64,000 nucleotides of DNA from Mesodorylaimus sp. YZB2_4 (GCA_030248295.1 JASANH010000329.1:83059-147058); one strand, 5' to 3'; counted from the stretch's first letter, positions 1-13,233 are shown. Notes: generated by a model not told the origin, from the letters alone. Translations and numbers: made by a program.

Positions 1-1860
1 TAGAAGGCAACACTAGGGATTTCGAATCCTTCTAAAAGCAGACACACTTGAGCCTGTGATGAGACCAGATTATGTTTAGATTAAATGTCACAGGCGTAAT
101 CATGGATGCTCTTCAGAACTGCCTGTGAGTCGCACTGATAAGTACATGCCTGCCTCAGGATGTTGCTCTCTGCGGTGTGCTCGGTTGACCGTCCTAAAGC
201 CGTTCCTCTGTGTCTTAAAGGTGCTCAACCTTCTGGCTCACCCTCATGAACCAATCAGGACCTCAACAGTGCTACACCTAAAAGTGCATAAAAGTACGTG
301 TACCTCAGCGACTGAAAAATGGCACGGTTAGGATCTACGCAATTGTGGGCTGTCAGCCTGTTACTATTCTTCTATGACTAACACTACGTAACCCTGCAAT
401 CTCTGAAGCTCTGAAATCAGTCAACACGAGGCTGCCGCCTGAATGTCTTCAAAGTCAATGTCGGGTTCACATGGGGAATAGTTCAACTCCCCTTGCTGCA
501 AGTACGCTGTTTCTCATTCCCTTTTTGGCGCGCTAATAAGCACGAGCAGTGCGTATACTACAGCGGTGATACTGTACATAGCTGATATACAGTACTGGGA
601 ATTGTCATCAGTGGCTCTGGGCTAGCGAAAGACCAATGCTAAAGCAGTATTTCTGATATGGGATGAGCATGCCGAACTCCTTGGCCTATCCTAGGGTGCA
701 CTAGGACAAGCCAACGGATGGTGATGCCACAGGAACGAGTCCACGCAGTCCACAGCACGTCGTATATTATTACGCTAACCATACACAAGGGCCGTTTAGA
801 CTCACAATCCAGATGGTCTTGCCCAATGTGCCATTCAGACCAGGGACTCGATAGCAGTTACCGCCCGATGCCTGCAAACCGAACCAGTCTCTCGCCTCGA
901 TCTCGGTCTTGGTCTTGTGTCTGGCCCACCTAGGAGAGGCTGACCAGTCCCCGAACCAGTGCACTGATCAGTGCAGATAAGGTGAGCACCTATGACACTG
1001 CTAACGAAGCCGTAAGTCGTACCCCCGTGCAAGTTGTCAACTTGTTATAGCCAATGACAAACGATGTTCCCTTTCGCTTTTTACAAATCCCTCGAAAACA
1101 CTAGAGCAAACCAAAGTATTATGCCTAATCGGCAACGTAATCTCGAATGGAACAACTTTCATGGCAAATGTTGTCATTCCTTTTTCCCTCGTAATCACTC
1201 GACTAATATTCGTATACACAATATAACTGGGCTTTCTTTCTATTTGAGCCTGATAGCCTACCTGGCCGTCACTGCAGTCAATAGTGTGTACATCCTCTGG
1301 TCTCCTGCTAGAACCCCTAGTAACAAGGCTCCGTCTCTAGTCAAGGAAACTAGCTGCGCCAGGACGACGGCCTGTTTCAAAAGCGCACAAAATGAATTCT
1401 TGGGTTTCGTTATGTAGTGGTAACAGACGAGTTAAAAGTCGAATACATAGAACAGGCGCCTCTTGCGCATACATTACTGCGACCGACACTAAGGCTCTTC
1501 GTCAAGCAAGCTAGTAAGTTTTATATTCGCTGGCTGGTAGGCGATACTGGGCTCTTTCTTATGCATGGACTCCTGGCTAGACTGGCGAATGAAGATGGTA
1601 GAGTGAGCTAAAAATGCTGAGCTAACTGATTGTTAGCAGCTCTATTTGCCTCGAGACTCTTTCAACGGCTTGAATTTTGTGGAGTCGCAGAAGGAGTGAA
1701 TCAGGAATTTGATATTCGCTGATGCTGGTGTGCACACAGCGGCAATGAAGGGCAATTATGGCAATGAATATGAAGTCGCTGTAAGAAGTTGGGTCTCCAC
1801 CTACACCTCTGCACGAGTTCTGTATTGCTTGCGCTAAGGTGATATTTTTTGTTTTAGACT
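1..1860. other. 5' flank of F-box gene, no gene recognised
   Basis: No exon could be supported here. The longest open stretch (1064-1417, +) has no recognisable domain and no splice logic. Positions about 865-1005 carry one copy of interspersed repeat family C. A clean acceptor-like site (T-rich tract ending in TTTTAG at 1855-1857) lies three bases before the F-box start codon. It could be a 5'UTR intron end or a trans-splice acceptor. Confidence 0.5.
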
Positions 1861-4800
1861 ATGGACAAATTACCGGACAAAGTCCTCCTGCATTGTTTCT
1901 CCTATTTGAGCCATAAAGAAATTCTGAAGTGCTCACGAGTTTGCAAGAAATGGCGCACACTGGCCTACGATTCACGATTATGGCAAGTGGTCTCGTTGAG
2001 GCCGAACTTCGATGGACTGCAAGTGCGTGAATCTACACTATTCATGTTTGTATGTAGGTTCCTCCGAGTCCTTTGTCTCATGAGATTTGCAATTCTGTCA
2101 ATAACCCTAAATCCTCTTAAAACTCGCCGAAAAACTACATAGTTGTAGAAATGTTTGCAAAACCAGCTGGACTGTTGCAGGTGACGAGCATTGAAACCTT
2201 ACTGGCCTATATCGGTGCGCGATTCGGCCCTTCGCTAAGATTGATGGAATTGCAAACGGATTTGATAACGCCACCAGTTATTCACGAGTTGGCAAATAAG
2301 TGCCCGAATTTAGAATATTTGACATTGGGTAAGCATGGAGTTAGTTTACATTGTAAGTGTTGTAGTAGGTGTGTTTGGCCTGTGGATAAGGTAGTGTATC
2401 TGGGCCTCATACACGGAGCAGTGCTAGGCTTGCCTTGGCTGGCCGCTCGATACGCTCCTGCAGGCGAGGCTGAAACCCGTCGGGTTGATGTCTCAGGCAC
2501 CTACGACGGTAACCTGCCTGGACAGTATCTTCTCCAATGTAGGGCTATTCCGCCTATTACAGTGTGCATGGATCAAAAATATGCAGTTGCATGACCATGA
2601 AGAGAGGATTTCAAAGACATTGTGCAGCCAAGGTTAGAAAGACAGCAGTAAAAAATTAGGGTTTTATTACTGTCTATGCTTAACAGGAGAGATCTTGTTA
2701 CGCCTTCTCTGGGATTTCATAGATATAATGGTGCATTATTCTATTAATACACGAACTTGAGAGTCCCTCACTCGTAAATTCCTTCATATATTTCCCGCTT
2801 GTCACACACATTCGAGAGGCCTTTTTTGGACTCCGATGCCAGGGTAAAGCCACTGTATTGGCAGGATATAAGATCCAAATAACTAAAAGAAAAAGTTAAT
2901 TGGTTTAATATTCTTGCGAGGTCATGCGTAATTGGTAGGGCCATATATTCCTAGACAATCAAAAGTTTGCTGCCGTCTGTCATTGCACGGATAAGTACAG
3001 TATGTTGCCAGAGTAAATAGCAGGAGTATCGATCTGATCAGATCACGGAGATCTTATGCGGTCTGATAAGATTGAGTTGGCTGACCAAAATAATACGACT
3101 TGTCAAAAATGCTAATTGATCTAAGCAATCTAACCCTGGTCTGAAAGTATGCCCTTTTCACTGATGGCCTTATCTCATCCAGAGGATTTACGGTGTACCC
3201 TGGGTATGCTTACACAGACTAGATCACAAAAAAACAAACATCTTTTATTTTTCTCCTCACAATACAGTATTGTACCCCACAAAGTTTTTAGCTGGTTTGT
3301 TCACTGTACAAGTGCCTTCTTTTAAGATTTTTCAACAGCTATGCAACTACACGACTTCGCCGACATGCAGGTTTTTCCAGCTCGTCTCAAGTCACTCACT
3401 CTGTGCCTTTCAGAAAATATTTTCCTGGAGGGTTTTATGCGAAAGATTTACAACTTTATTAATTCATTGGAGGTTCTGCATTGCATCGGTGAGTCGGCTT
3501 TGTTGTCGCATGACATGATCAGAGCATTTGACCCAAATAGTACATACCTAACAAGTTATTTCAGAAAAACACTGCAGTTTATCTCACTCCCCACGTCCAC
3601 TAGTTGTAGCTTATTCAGCAACGTATGCATGTACATGTTGGCGGCAAAGGCCGAAATCAGGAATTACGCGGAATGCCTGACAACCACCAGGCATTACGCG
3701 ACATGCCGGTAAAAAATAAATTGAGCTTTAGTAAAAAATAAATTGAGATTAAGCCAATGAAAGACATATAACTTTATAGCTTGAACCTTTGTTTGAGTGA
3801 ATGTTATTTTAATATGACTTGGTATGCAACCAGTAGAAGACCCTTACATTTTAATAGGCCAAATTAGTGGAGCAGCATATTTTATATATATTTTTTTGTC
3901 GCGTCAGAAAGTGTCCGGATCGTAATGTGTCCGGCGGACGCACTACGACGGGTTCAGCCCCTGTCGTAATAAGTCCGGGGTCATCGAAATGTGTCCGCTT
4001 GCTTAATTAGGGAAATCAAACGAAGGACACGCCGAAAGCCTCACAGAGAAGGTCGAATTATAAGAGAGCAAAGGCATAGCCACATTGCACTGAACCTGGA
4101 ATGAGTACTGATTAATGACTTTATTTACTAATGGAATATCTGTACTGATAAGTTGTGATACATCGCCCCGTTTGACGAGCTCTTCATCAAAAGGCTTCTT
4201 AGGCATTTTAAAAACAAGAATGCTGTAACACCAGAACGCAGGAATAAGTTTTTTCTTTTGTGTACAGTGTGGTTGAGCGCAGTATATGCTACAGCAAAGT
4301 GTGAACTAGTACTGATACTAATGAGTTATTCAGAAGCATATGCTCGTATATCAATTAGTTCTGACCTGATTGCTGATTATTTATGTGTGATCTTTATCAA
4401 ACACAGGGATGAATTTGGAAACCCGAGACAAGCTACAGTATCTACAGTGTAGTGGCATAACTAGATAGACATAACCAATAAAAAACTTGCAAAAGGCAAA
4501 TCGTGTTGCCGTGGAGGAGAAACAATGTCTATTTTGGTCGGACACATTACGATAGCCCCGGACATATTTCGATGGCGGACACATTACGATGGCGGACACA
4601 TTACGTCATGACACCGGCGCGGCCAGGCAAAGGCTAAAATGCTCGCGAAGACTGGCGATTACGGGAGTTGCCTGAGTGACCAGGCAATACGCGGAATACC
4701 GGCTTCAGGTAATGGTCGAAGGCAATGGTGCGACGGTCACCTTGAAAACTAGGCAAACCCCGAATCAAGCATTCTACACAACGCGTTTTAAAAAATTTAA

Positions 4801-7516
4801 AATATCTTTGATTCAGTCTTTGTGCATTCTCGATCCATAAGCATAAAACGTATGTATTGGTGCAGTAACGTACAGGATAAACGCATGGCTGATTGTACAA
4901 GAGAAGCCCTCACGCTTACTTATTACAACAGCTGGAACTTCCGTGACAGCGCCTGTTACACAACAAATTAGCCGGCTTGCATTTACATCTGTTCTTGCAG
5001 CCTCCCTTGCAATTGCATTTTTGAATACATACGTTTTATGCTTATGGATCGAAAATGCACAAAGACTGAATAAAAGGTATCTTAATTTTTTTGAAACGTG
5101 TTGTGTAGAATGCTCGATTTGGGTTTTGCCTAGTTTTCAAGGTGACCGTCGCACCATTGTCTTTGACCATTACTTGAAGCCGGTATTCCGCGTATTGCCT
5201 GGTCACCCATGCAACTCCCGTAATCGCCAGTCTTCGCGAGCATTTCGATCTTTGCCTGACGGTGGTCAGGCTTCCGCGTAATGCGTGATTTCGGCCTTTG
5301 CCGCCAACATATACATACTTGCAGTATATATTGCTTTTATACTTTCTAATGAAAAAATGAAAAGATTTATTAAATGACTTTCTTATGTCTTATATTATAC
5401 ACCAAAAATATGTATTTAAAAATTTTTTTTTACGCCAATTACTATTTATATGCAGCTGTATTTTATATATTTATATATAACTGCATATGTGTAATAAATA
5501 TATATATATGTATATATGAAATATATCTTTTATTTTATTCATATACATTTATACATGCATACAAAACACAAGTATATACTCGTATATCCATATTTAAAGT
5601 ACATTTTTACCTTGTGTAATCACACTGCGATTTGTAGGAACCTACGAAAAAATTGAAGATGAAGAGGAAGAGGTTTATGAAACGGTAAATATTCACAAGC
5701 TCAAAGCGTATACACCTAATTTACGAGTAGTCAATTTGTGGGGTGTTGCTTTTGTGACTGATGATCACGTCGAATCGATATCATCCAATTGCGCTCATCT
5801 GGAAGCCCTTTGCGTCAATTATTGCACCAAAGTAAATGGTTCATGCTTGAAATTGGTGTTGCAGCGATGCAAGCGCATCAAGTCAGTCTTGCTGGAGCAG
5901 TGTGGTAAGTGTGTTTTGGGGCCTCATAGAATTAACTTTTGTTACACCATTGTCTAAGTTATGTGATATCCACCCTCTGTGGGGCGGGTATCTGCACGTC
6001 AGGTGTTGGTTACAGCCGGTGTGATAAACACACTTAGCCTGTGTGTACCGTGTATGCCCTTCTGCAGACACTATGTATGTACTTACATTAGAAGGTTGAG
6101 TTGCAAGATGGGGTTTTTGTGAAAGGAACTCTAAATATTGGTGCTCATTCACTTGACCTTCTTGCAGGCTTGAATTCTAAGCACATGATGGCAGTTGAGT
6201 GGGAGAAGACTAATGTCCACGAACTGAACATCACTGCAACCGAACTAACCAGCGAGGCTCTGATCAGCATCCTTACCAGGACGCCGCAACTGAGATGGCT
6301 GAGTGCTGGCTTCTTGGAAAACTTCAATGACCAGGTTTGCCTTGCAGGAGACTTGCTTCCTTCCTACCCTCACGCAGTTTGTTCACTGTAGGTAATGGAG
6401 GCGTGGCTACAAAGTGGTGCTTGCGCAAATATGCAGTCGCTCGATTTGAATACTTGCGATTTGTTGTCCGAATCGACTCTTCTCGATTTTGTCGCTCGTT
6501 ATGGCGATAATTTGGTTGGGCTTGCCCTGGGTGGACATCACAAACTGTTAGAACACTTCTGGGTGACTGTTATACCTCAGCTCGCCAATGTCAAGTAAGT
6601 GTGTTTATTGACTGGTCCTGATACACGATATGAGTGAGCACTCTAATTTATCATAAGACGCAGAAGATTGAGATGTGAATTCTTTCCTTATGCAGCATTT
6701 ACAACCTAGGCAAAATCACTTTGTCGAAGTAACCCGCATATTGTTTTTCTGCCAAATTAGACAATTCAATGTCAAAATGCTCGTAACACACTCTCTGACG
6801 ATCTCAAATAAACAGTTTTCTGAAACAAGATCTGAGGTGGGGTGGCACCTTCTCAGAGAGCGAATCTTGTCCATGATTATATAATCGATAAAAGCCGGAC
6901 ATGTTTTGAGATCATGTTCAAGTACGCCTCTGTACTAGAAAATGTAGGTTAGGACACAGGCACACTGCGACCCAATGACGTGTCTGAGGAGAAGACTAGT
7001 ACGCTGCAAAACCACCTTACACTAGTCATACCGCATGCACTCACCTACGCCTAAATCAGTGTCCCAATGGCATAGGTGGCATGCAGTATAGAGCAGGAGT
7101 AAGTGTGAGCTGTATGACGTCTTGTGTTGTCCAATCCCTCTTCTACGGCCCCTCCACATTTCAGAATCCTAGTAATGGGCATCGAAGAAGACTGTTGCTC
7201 GAAAGTCACAGCAAAGATTCATATTGATCAATTTATCGATTGCATAGCTCAACACAGTCCACGCATCGAACGCTTGGAAATTCGTTGGGATCCAGGCACG
7301 CTGCGTTTCTCAGATAAATCATCAAAATTTATTGATATACTTCGAGTCAAATGCCTGCATATGCGTAGCTTAGTCCTCTCAGATGGTCAATACTTTGAGT
7401 CGGTCAAATCAAATTTCGAACGCGCTGATCGATTAACCGTAGTGCGGACCACGACCAATTGTCGCACCACATTGAATTCGCAGCTATCTTGTTATAAAAG
7501 TTTACTATTCAACTAA
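1861..7516 (+). CDS. F-box / leucine-rich-repeat protein, 7 exons, 486 aa
   Basis: Exons: 1861-2022, 2181-2328, 3327-3488, 5638-5904, 6168-6334, 6392-6594, 7165-7516. All join in frame with GT-AG borders and end in TAA. Residues 1-45 are an F-box (MDKLPDKVLLHCFSYLSHKE, then the SRVCKKWR region), expected to bind SKP1 in an SCF ubiquitin ligase. The r est is a horseshoe of irregular leucine-rich repeats, the usual substrate-binding part. Exon 3 was started at the AAG acceptor (3324-3326), because this restores the run LTLDFSTAMQLHDF, which I recall from metazoan relatives; the later CAG would delete four residues. The C-terminus (NFERADRLTVVRTTT to LLFN) is also typical of that family as I remember it, but I cannot name the vertebrate orthologue safely. 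Exon 4 opens with an acidic run (EDEEEE). Introns are 57 to 2149 nt; intron 3 is swollen by transposons. Substrate unknown. Confidence 0.88.
2361..2556 (+). repeat. interspersed repeat family E, copy 1 (intron 2 of F-box gene)
   Basis: This copy matches 37213-37497 and 35437-35632 in inverted orientation. All three share the core GAAACCCGTCGGGTT and, beyond it, GTAGGGCT or GTACGGCC about 70-90 bases later. It lies inside an intron. No ORF or terminal repeat was seen, so the class (SINE or MITE) is open. Confidence 0.7.
3634..5310. mobile_element. fold-back DNA transposon in intron 3 of the F-box gene
   Basis: The ends are terminal inverted repeats: ATGTTGGCGGCAAAGGCCGA at the left, reverse complement at 5285-5310. 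A second, longer pair of inverted arms (about 4629-4862 against 5025-5252) is highly similar over more than 220 bp, so the right half can fold into a long hairpin. No transposase ORF is present, so it would be non-autonomous. A second element is nested within it (3896-4616). Confidence 0.75.
3896..4616. mobile_element. nested element with repeated GTAATGTGTCCG motif at both ends
   Basis: Left end (3898-4000) and right end (4530-4612) hold several copies of TCGTAATGTGTCCG-like units in opposite orientation, plus one ATCGAAATGTGTCCG variant. Arrays of short motifs beneath the ends are typical of transposase-binding sites in DNA transposons. The interior (about 500 bp) has no coding signal. It sits inside the 3634-5310 element, so it inserted later. 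Confidence 0.6.
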
Positions 7517-10500
7517 GGAGTTTAGTTTTCATTGCTATTTCTATTGAGCACGCGGTACGTTATGTATTTTGTGGTTATGCAAATATGCTCGCTGGTAGTT
7601 TCATCCTGTAGGTGCCTTGTCACGGAAGAATGCGCGACCCTGATACAGGTTTATATTTTATGCTGTTATGCCTTGAATGTTTCATATAATATGTCAACAA
7701 TTTGCAGTTTATGCAAATATAAGTACTAGCTTGCTGTTTCCATAAACTTTATCACGGGATATGTGACATTTATCGCATATCGTTATACCAATCCATGACA
7801 TTTATATCATCTCTACTTCGTCGTTAACCGTTCCGGTTTTTTCCACCGACATCTAAAGAAATCGAGGATTTTGATAAGCTACAGTATACCTGGCATAAAA
7901 TACGAATATGGAGCTTACTCCAGAGGATCCAGGGTTGACCCTGTTTGCGCAATTGCTGCTTCTCCGATCGCGTTCGAACAATGGGGCCTTGGTCATCCTT
8001 AGCTAGATCTTGGTCTATTGTGCGGCTGGGAATGTTGCCAGCCTTGAACTCGGGAGTTTCATCGATCGATTCGGTTTCTTCAGAGTCTGTGTTGAAATAC
8101 GGCTGGAAGGGAGAGAGGATGGTGAAGCATGAACAACTGTTACTTCCTAGTGTGCCACCGTCAGCACTACAGCAACCACTACAGTCAGTCAGAGCGGAGT
8201 GGGTTGCTCACCAGTTTGGTATAAACTGTTTGTGGTATTAATCCGTGCACCTTGGTTTGCGTATTCCTACTTATACCCTACATCTTACCGCTAGCATCTG
8301 CACTGTCAAATGCCATGGCAGATCTGACTACAGTATACTACACCAGAGACGTCAGAGAAATCACCTTGAATCAAAACGAATCGCAATCTAAAAATCTAAA
8401 CCGTACCTTGCTTTGTACATGACTGGCACTAAGTACCAAGATGGCCATGATTAATAACGTGCAAGACACCCAGCCGCAATTTTCAGTTAGCATCTTCATT
8501 TTTCTCTTCCACTGCCACTCGCGTTGGATGAATTCGAAGCTAGATAATGCAACCGCTTTGGATTAACCCGATCCCTTTTACTGGGCGTATCTTTCAGAAC
8601 ATAGTTGAATACCAAAAATAAAGAGAAGCTAGTGTCCTTTTTAAAGTGAGAATTTCCTCTGACTAAACAAACACCAACGGGACTAACCTTTCCAAGTTCG
8701 CGTCATATTCAAAGGAGCATAGAGCACCTACGTAATTGTTTCTTCGCCGATTAGGACGAGCTTGTTTTTGCCTCGGCCCGAGGGACCTGATTAGTGTGCT
8801 AATGAATCGCATTCAAACGCGAAACAAGTGGATCAATGTTGATGTTGGGTCGATGCCGATGGGACTGGCAGGGTTTCGCAAAGCCGTGTGTTCGTGCATG
8901 GAAAGGGGGTTGATGAGGGATGACGATTTCGAAGAAGCTGCGTTGTGAGGGGAATGCGTGGGCAAGGTGGTTCAGGACCTCACACTGAGGCACTACTCAG
9001 CTCCCTGCGCTCATCAAACTGGCGGTTCATGCGTGGGCCAGGTACGCACCTATGTAACCTTTGGACCAATGTCATATCCTCATTCAGTCGTCGCATCCGA
9101 TCACATTGATTGTGCCATGTTAAATAACTATACTTATCTATAACATTTATATATATGTATATATATTTTATGCATATACATGTACGTATGTTGTATTATT
9201 GTATGTATTATAGCCCTCACTATATTGTAACCCCAACTTCTCGTCACACAAAGGACAAATGCTGCGCGGATTTGAGTATGTAGAGTCGCAACAACTAACA
9301 GTACACAGCGCAGGAGGCCCTCGTCATACCCATGGTCAAACACCAGTTGGTTCAGTTGGTTAAGGCGTTGGTCCCGCATTCTTGGGCCAGCAGCACTGAC
9401 TGGGAGGCCGCATTTCTGTTCCGGCTGAGGACGGCAGTTTTGTAAGCCCGTTCTCAGAGTGGGAGATTGAGTAAGTCTTGTTCTGTCCAAGTCCACGTGT
9501 AGGTCTGCAGTAAGGGGAGGACCCAGTATCATCCTGGGACGCTGGTGCTGGCACAGGATGCTCTCGTGTGGATGTGCTTCAAGTAGAGACGCACAGAGGG
9601 AAGCTTCCGTGAGAGCTGGTCACCTCACAGCCTCGCTTATCATATCATGACTGCTGTAGACAAAGTTGGTTTTAAGTTCTGTGGGGAACTGGGGCGACAT
9701 GGGGCCCAACTCACTGAACTTTTTTAAAAAATCACAAAAGGGTCTGCAATCCCGCTCCTTGTGAGTCGATTCCCAAAATATATGCAGCCCCAATGAAGAA
9801 AGTTGCCCACTCTCTCTCATGCCCCGGCCAAGTGTTTCGCCCTCGGTCGTGTATCCTCCTATACTGTACAGGTACTGCATGTGTAAGGTAGGCGATACGG
9901 TAACTCATGCAGTACCTAAGTCTTGCTGTGAGAGGGAGACAAAAACTCAACAAGTCCGTTAATCGTAAGCATCGAAGAGAAAGCTAGCGAAAGTTGAAAA
10001 ACAAAAGGGTATAAATTTGGTGCGCATAATGAACTCATGCGTATGTGCATCATTACTGTACATTCATCATCACGGCATTACTCGCACCATAACGAGTATG
10101 CGCACCTCTGATGCCCTATTGTTCGCAGTATATTATCGAGGTGGCTCGAGCCGCCTGACAACTGCGGACCAAACACGCAACCTAAGAATAAGTGCAGACC
10201 TCGGCCAACTTGGACTCCATATCCAATAAGTCCGTAAGCCCTCTACCCACCACATTCCCACTACTGCACACATGTAACACTCGTGCCGACCACGCACACC
10301 TGTTCCACTTTCCCCTTTTCTAGAATGACAAACCACCCCATCATTCTCACTTTCGCGCTCTTCATTTCTCACCGCTCTATCAGGCGCGGAAACAGGACCA
10401 TCTTGGTCGCCCATGTCAGTCGATAATCCAAATCTGGGTTGCTGCCACACTTTCATCCCCCTCCCCCCAGCCTGCGCCCGATTTGAACAACTTAGGCAAA

Positions 10501-10834
10501 AATCGTCTTCACACCCGAGCCCCCTTTTGTCTTTCGTTGCAATCGAGTACCGCGTAGTCACAGAGTCGGGACTGGTGGGCAGTGGAATCAGCGATGAGAA
10601 ACTTGTTTGCCCAAATTTGATGGTGCGTTAAAAAGGTGTCTCTTTCCAAGAATAGTCAGGCAATAAAGTATCGTCTTGTACAACTTTCTTTTGAGCGGCA
10701 AAAATTGAGATCAGCGGGTCATGCATTTTGTCTTGGGCCAATAACGTCAGGTCGGTATAAAAGAAAGTGAGAAATGGAAAGTCAGGTATTTGACACAGCA
10801 GGATCAGAGAGTGAGAGTCGAAGTAACGACTGCG
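7517..10834. other. intergenic, no supported gene
   Basis: Between the F-box and ZP genes I find no exon chain. An open stretch at about 8790-8948 (+) has coding-like composition (it reads NKWINVDVGSMPMGLAGFRK), but I see no partner exon and cannot name it. At 9340-9640 there is repeat sequence: a tRNA-like A-box segment, then a family B tail whose closest match is 59815-59960. Confidence 0.5.
9485..9660 (+). repeat. interspersed repeat family B, subfamily 2
   Basis: It shares CCAGTATCATNCTGGGAC, the CAGGATGCTCTCGTGTGGA block and the following CTCGCTTATCATATCATGA with 59815-59940. The CAGGATGCCCTCG block is common to all family B copies in the window (31795-31935 minus, 40900-41035 plus, 48205-48312 plus). 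Confidence 0.65.
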
Positions 10835-13233
10835 ATGACCATGAAGCGTATCGTGCTCGTTTCGGCATTATCACTAATACTGGTAAGGTGAATGGCTCAT
10901 CAGTTAAGTGGGTTTGCTTCTGTAGCCTAGGGCAGAGTGATAAGGCAGGCAAGACGGCTGGGAAACTGAGATACTGCAGAAGAAGCTGCGCAGTGTACGC
11001 GCCATGAATGGCAAAGCGATACGGCGTCATTGCGAGGAGCCACAGTCAGAAATAGAGATGTTTTGTGGTTCCTTATGCCAAATAAGTCACAATGGAATTG
11101 TTATGCGACCCTGACACTCTCAAGCAGAATCTATTCTTATCACCACCACCAGCAAATCCATTACCTTTCAGCTCATCCCATTGTCAGTTCTCGCCATCCC
11201 AATCGATAATGGTGTGGTCGGTGAGTCAGTGCCTGCATTTTCTAAACGCGCCTTATCCACTCCTTCTGTTATGCTTTTCAGGGGAGCCACAGATTGTTTG
11301 CGGTCCATCAGAGCTGTCGATCGGATTCGACGTGGAAAAGGCATTCGAAGGTCACTTATATGTCAAGGGACACTTCGATGACAACTCGTGCAAACGGGAC
11401 AACGGGAACAACACTGAGGCCAAACACGTCTCCATTACCATACCATTCCACAGTTGTGGTGTCCAGCGTGAACGCTCGGTAAGTGGTCAGAATGATAAGA
11501 TGATAAGGCTGTGATTGGGCAGATGACTCCGGCAAGTGAACCTTGCCCTTTAAAAACACTCATGACACTGATAACGTTATCACTAGGTTCAGATAGCATT
11601 TGCTCAAGTGTTACATCTTTTTCAGGCAAACCCAGTGGGTCTTCTAGTCACGGCAACAGTGGTCATTTCTTTCCATCCTCTCTTTTTGACGAAAGTAGAC
11701 AGGGCTGTGAAAATCCAATGTTTCTACATGGAAGCTGGTAAAACGGTCACTAACGAAATCGAAGTCAGGTAGGGTCTTTATCTGTTTGCCAAGCGTTATC
11801 AGCAAATCGATTCATCATCTTTTTGATTTCAGCGAGTTGACGACCGCCCTGCGCACTGAGAACCTGCCCATGCCTGTCTGCCGGTACGAAGTGTTGGACG
11901 GTGGCCCCAATGGTCATCCCGTGCAGTTCGCTGTGATTGGTCAACAGGTCTATCACAAGTGGACTTGCGAGTCGCAGACAAGTATGCGCGCGTTGGTCCG
12001 ACTGATAAGCTATCAGGGGCACAACTGGTGATTTTTCTAGCTGATATCTTCTGCGTCGTTATTCACAGCTGCTACGTGGACGACCAGCACGGCAATAATG
12101 TCCTGGTACTGGACGAGAATGGGCAAGCTATATCCCCTTGAATTAGTCTGCTCATAACATCTCAACGCCCATTTTCAGGTGCGCTGTTGATAAATATGTG
12201 CTGAACAATTTGGAATACCTTTCCGATTTGATGGCTGGACGTGAAACGCACGTTTTCAAATTCGCTGATCGTCCAGTGGTCTTCTTCAGATGTCAGATCA
12301 AGATCCAGATCAAGGAGCCGAATGGCGAGTGCGCGGTAAGCAGAATCACCTTCCTAATTAGCTTTTAATTTCTCGCAGCATTTGTTGTGCAGAGAGTGAA
12401 ATGCGCTGAGCCACAACGCGGTAAGCGTCAAGTTAGGCAGACTGTGTCCGACACGTGTGGCGATGATGGATCAGTATGCGTCGATGTGAGCAGCCAAGAA
12501 TTACCAGTCGTCGATATCGATTCTACAAAAGGTAATGGTCCTGCTGGTTTAGCCATGATTGAATGTTAGTCAAGTCAGGGGCACATAAGCTGTAAATAAT
12601 CTTCAATAGATGCAGATGGATTCATTTAGTCATGAAAAAGGAGTACATTGTGACATTAGCACAGGGCATAACAGCCTAACTATCTGGTTAGGCATCTATG
12701 GTCTGGCCGGACCATAGATGCCGAGTATAAGGTGGTATTGCAGAGTAGGTACTGAAAAGCCGCACCTCACCACCGAATCTTCTCACCAGCATCACACGTT
12801 CATTCATACATACAGTATATTGCACGTGAAGTTCAGTTTTTTGTAACCCATCCGCTCGAGTATACCGACATGCATTTATAGTATAAAAAGCAAATGTGCC
12901 TTTTAAATGCCGTGTCTTGCCGCAGAGTTTTCTGGCGAATTTTCGGATGATCCCTATCAGTTAATCCCATTTCGTTCCCGCGCACGGACATCCCAGATCG
13001 GCGAAGATATTGGAGGCCAGTCGGTCATTGTTGGAAGGACACGAAAATCTAAAGTAGATCGCACATCTGCCACTGATTCGATCGTTTGCATCCAACCATT
13101 CGGATTCGGGTTAATCCTTGCCACCCTCGTCGGATGCTGTTTGGCTTTAGGTATTGTTTTGTTGTGTTTATTATCAACTAGAAAACGTAAGAACCGTATT
13201 ATAACTGTTGTAACATTACCTGAAGAGCAATGA
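10835..13233 (+). CDS. ZP-domain (cuticlin-type) membrane protein, 9 exons, 423 aa
   Basis: Exons: 10835-10882, 11172-11220, 11282-11478, 11626-11768, 11833-11981, 12041-12122, 12179-12335, 12393-12531, 12926-13233. Exon 1 gives [16 protein letters not shown] and exon 2 completes the signal peptide (LIPLSVLA). [17 protein letters not shown] starts a ZP domain of about 250 residues with the cuticlin landmarks NAFEG-like [54 protein letters not shown] and IKEPNGECA. Exon 8 carries RGKR, a furin-type cleavage site after the ZP domain, as in secreted cuticle ZP proteins. Exon 9 has one membrane helix ([19 protein letters not shown]) and the basic stop TRKRKNR. The expected role is a polymer in the cuticle or apical matrix. 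Intron 6 is GC-AG. The start was chosen because the 16-codon first exon joins in phase and completes the signal sequence. Confidence 0.87.
12123..12178 (+). promoter_or_regulatory. GC-AG intron in the ZP gene
   Basis: Donor is GG|GCAAGC, acceptor TTTTCAG|G. No in-phase GT donor exists nearby that keeps DENG-CAVDKY, which is conserved in ZP cuticle proteins. The intron is 56 nt. Confidence 0.75.

Noticed and set aside
1064..1417. 117-codon open frame upstream of the F-box gene
   Set aside because: No domain, no signal of selection visible, no splice partners. Probably chance.
3339..3488. Exon 3 of the F-box gene starting at the CAG acceptor (3336-3338)
   Set aside because: In phase, but it would drop DFST; the AAG acceptor 12 nt upstream keeps a segment I recall as conserved.
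8736..8948. Open frame with coding-like composition (NVDVGSMPMGLAGFRKAV)
   Set aside because: Single exon without a credible start, acceptor or family resemblance. Left as intergenic.
10133..10561. 142-codon minus-strand frame
   Set aside because: Low-complexity, Arg-rich translation without splice sites or relatives; lies upstream of the ZP gene on the other strand.
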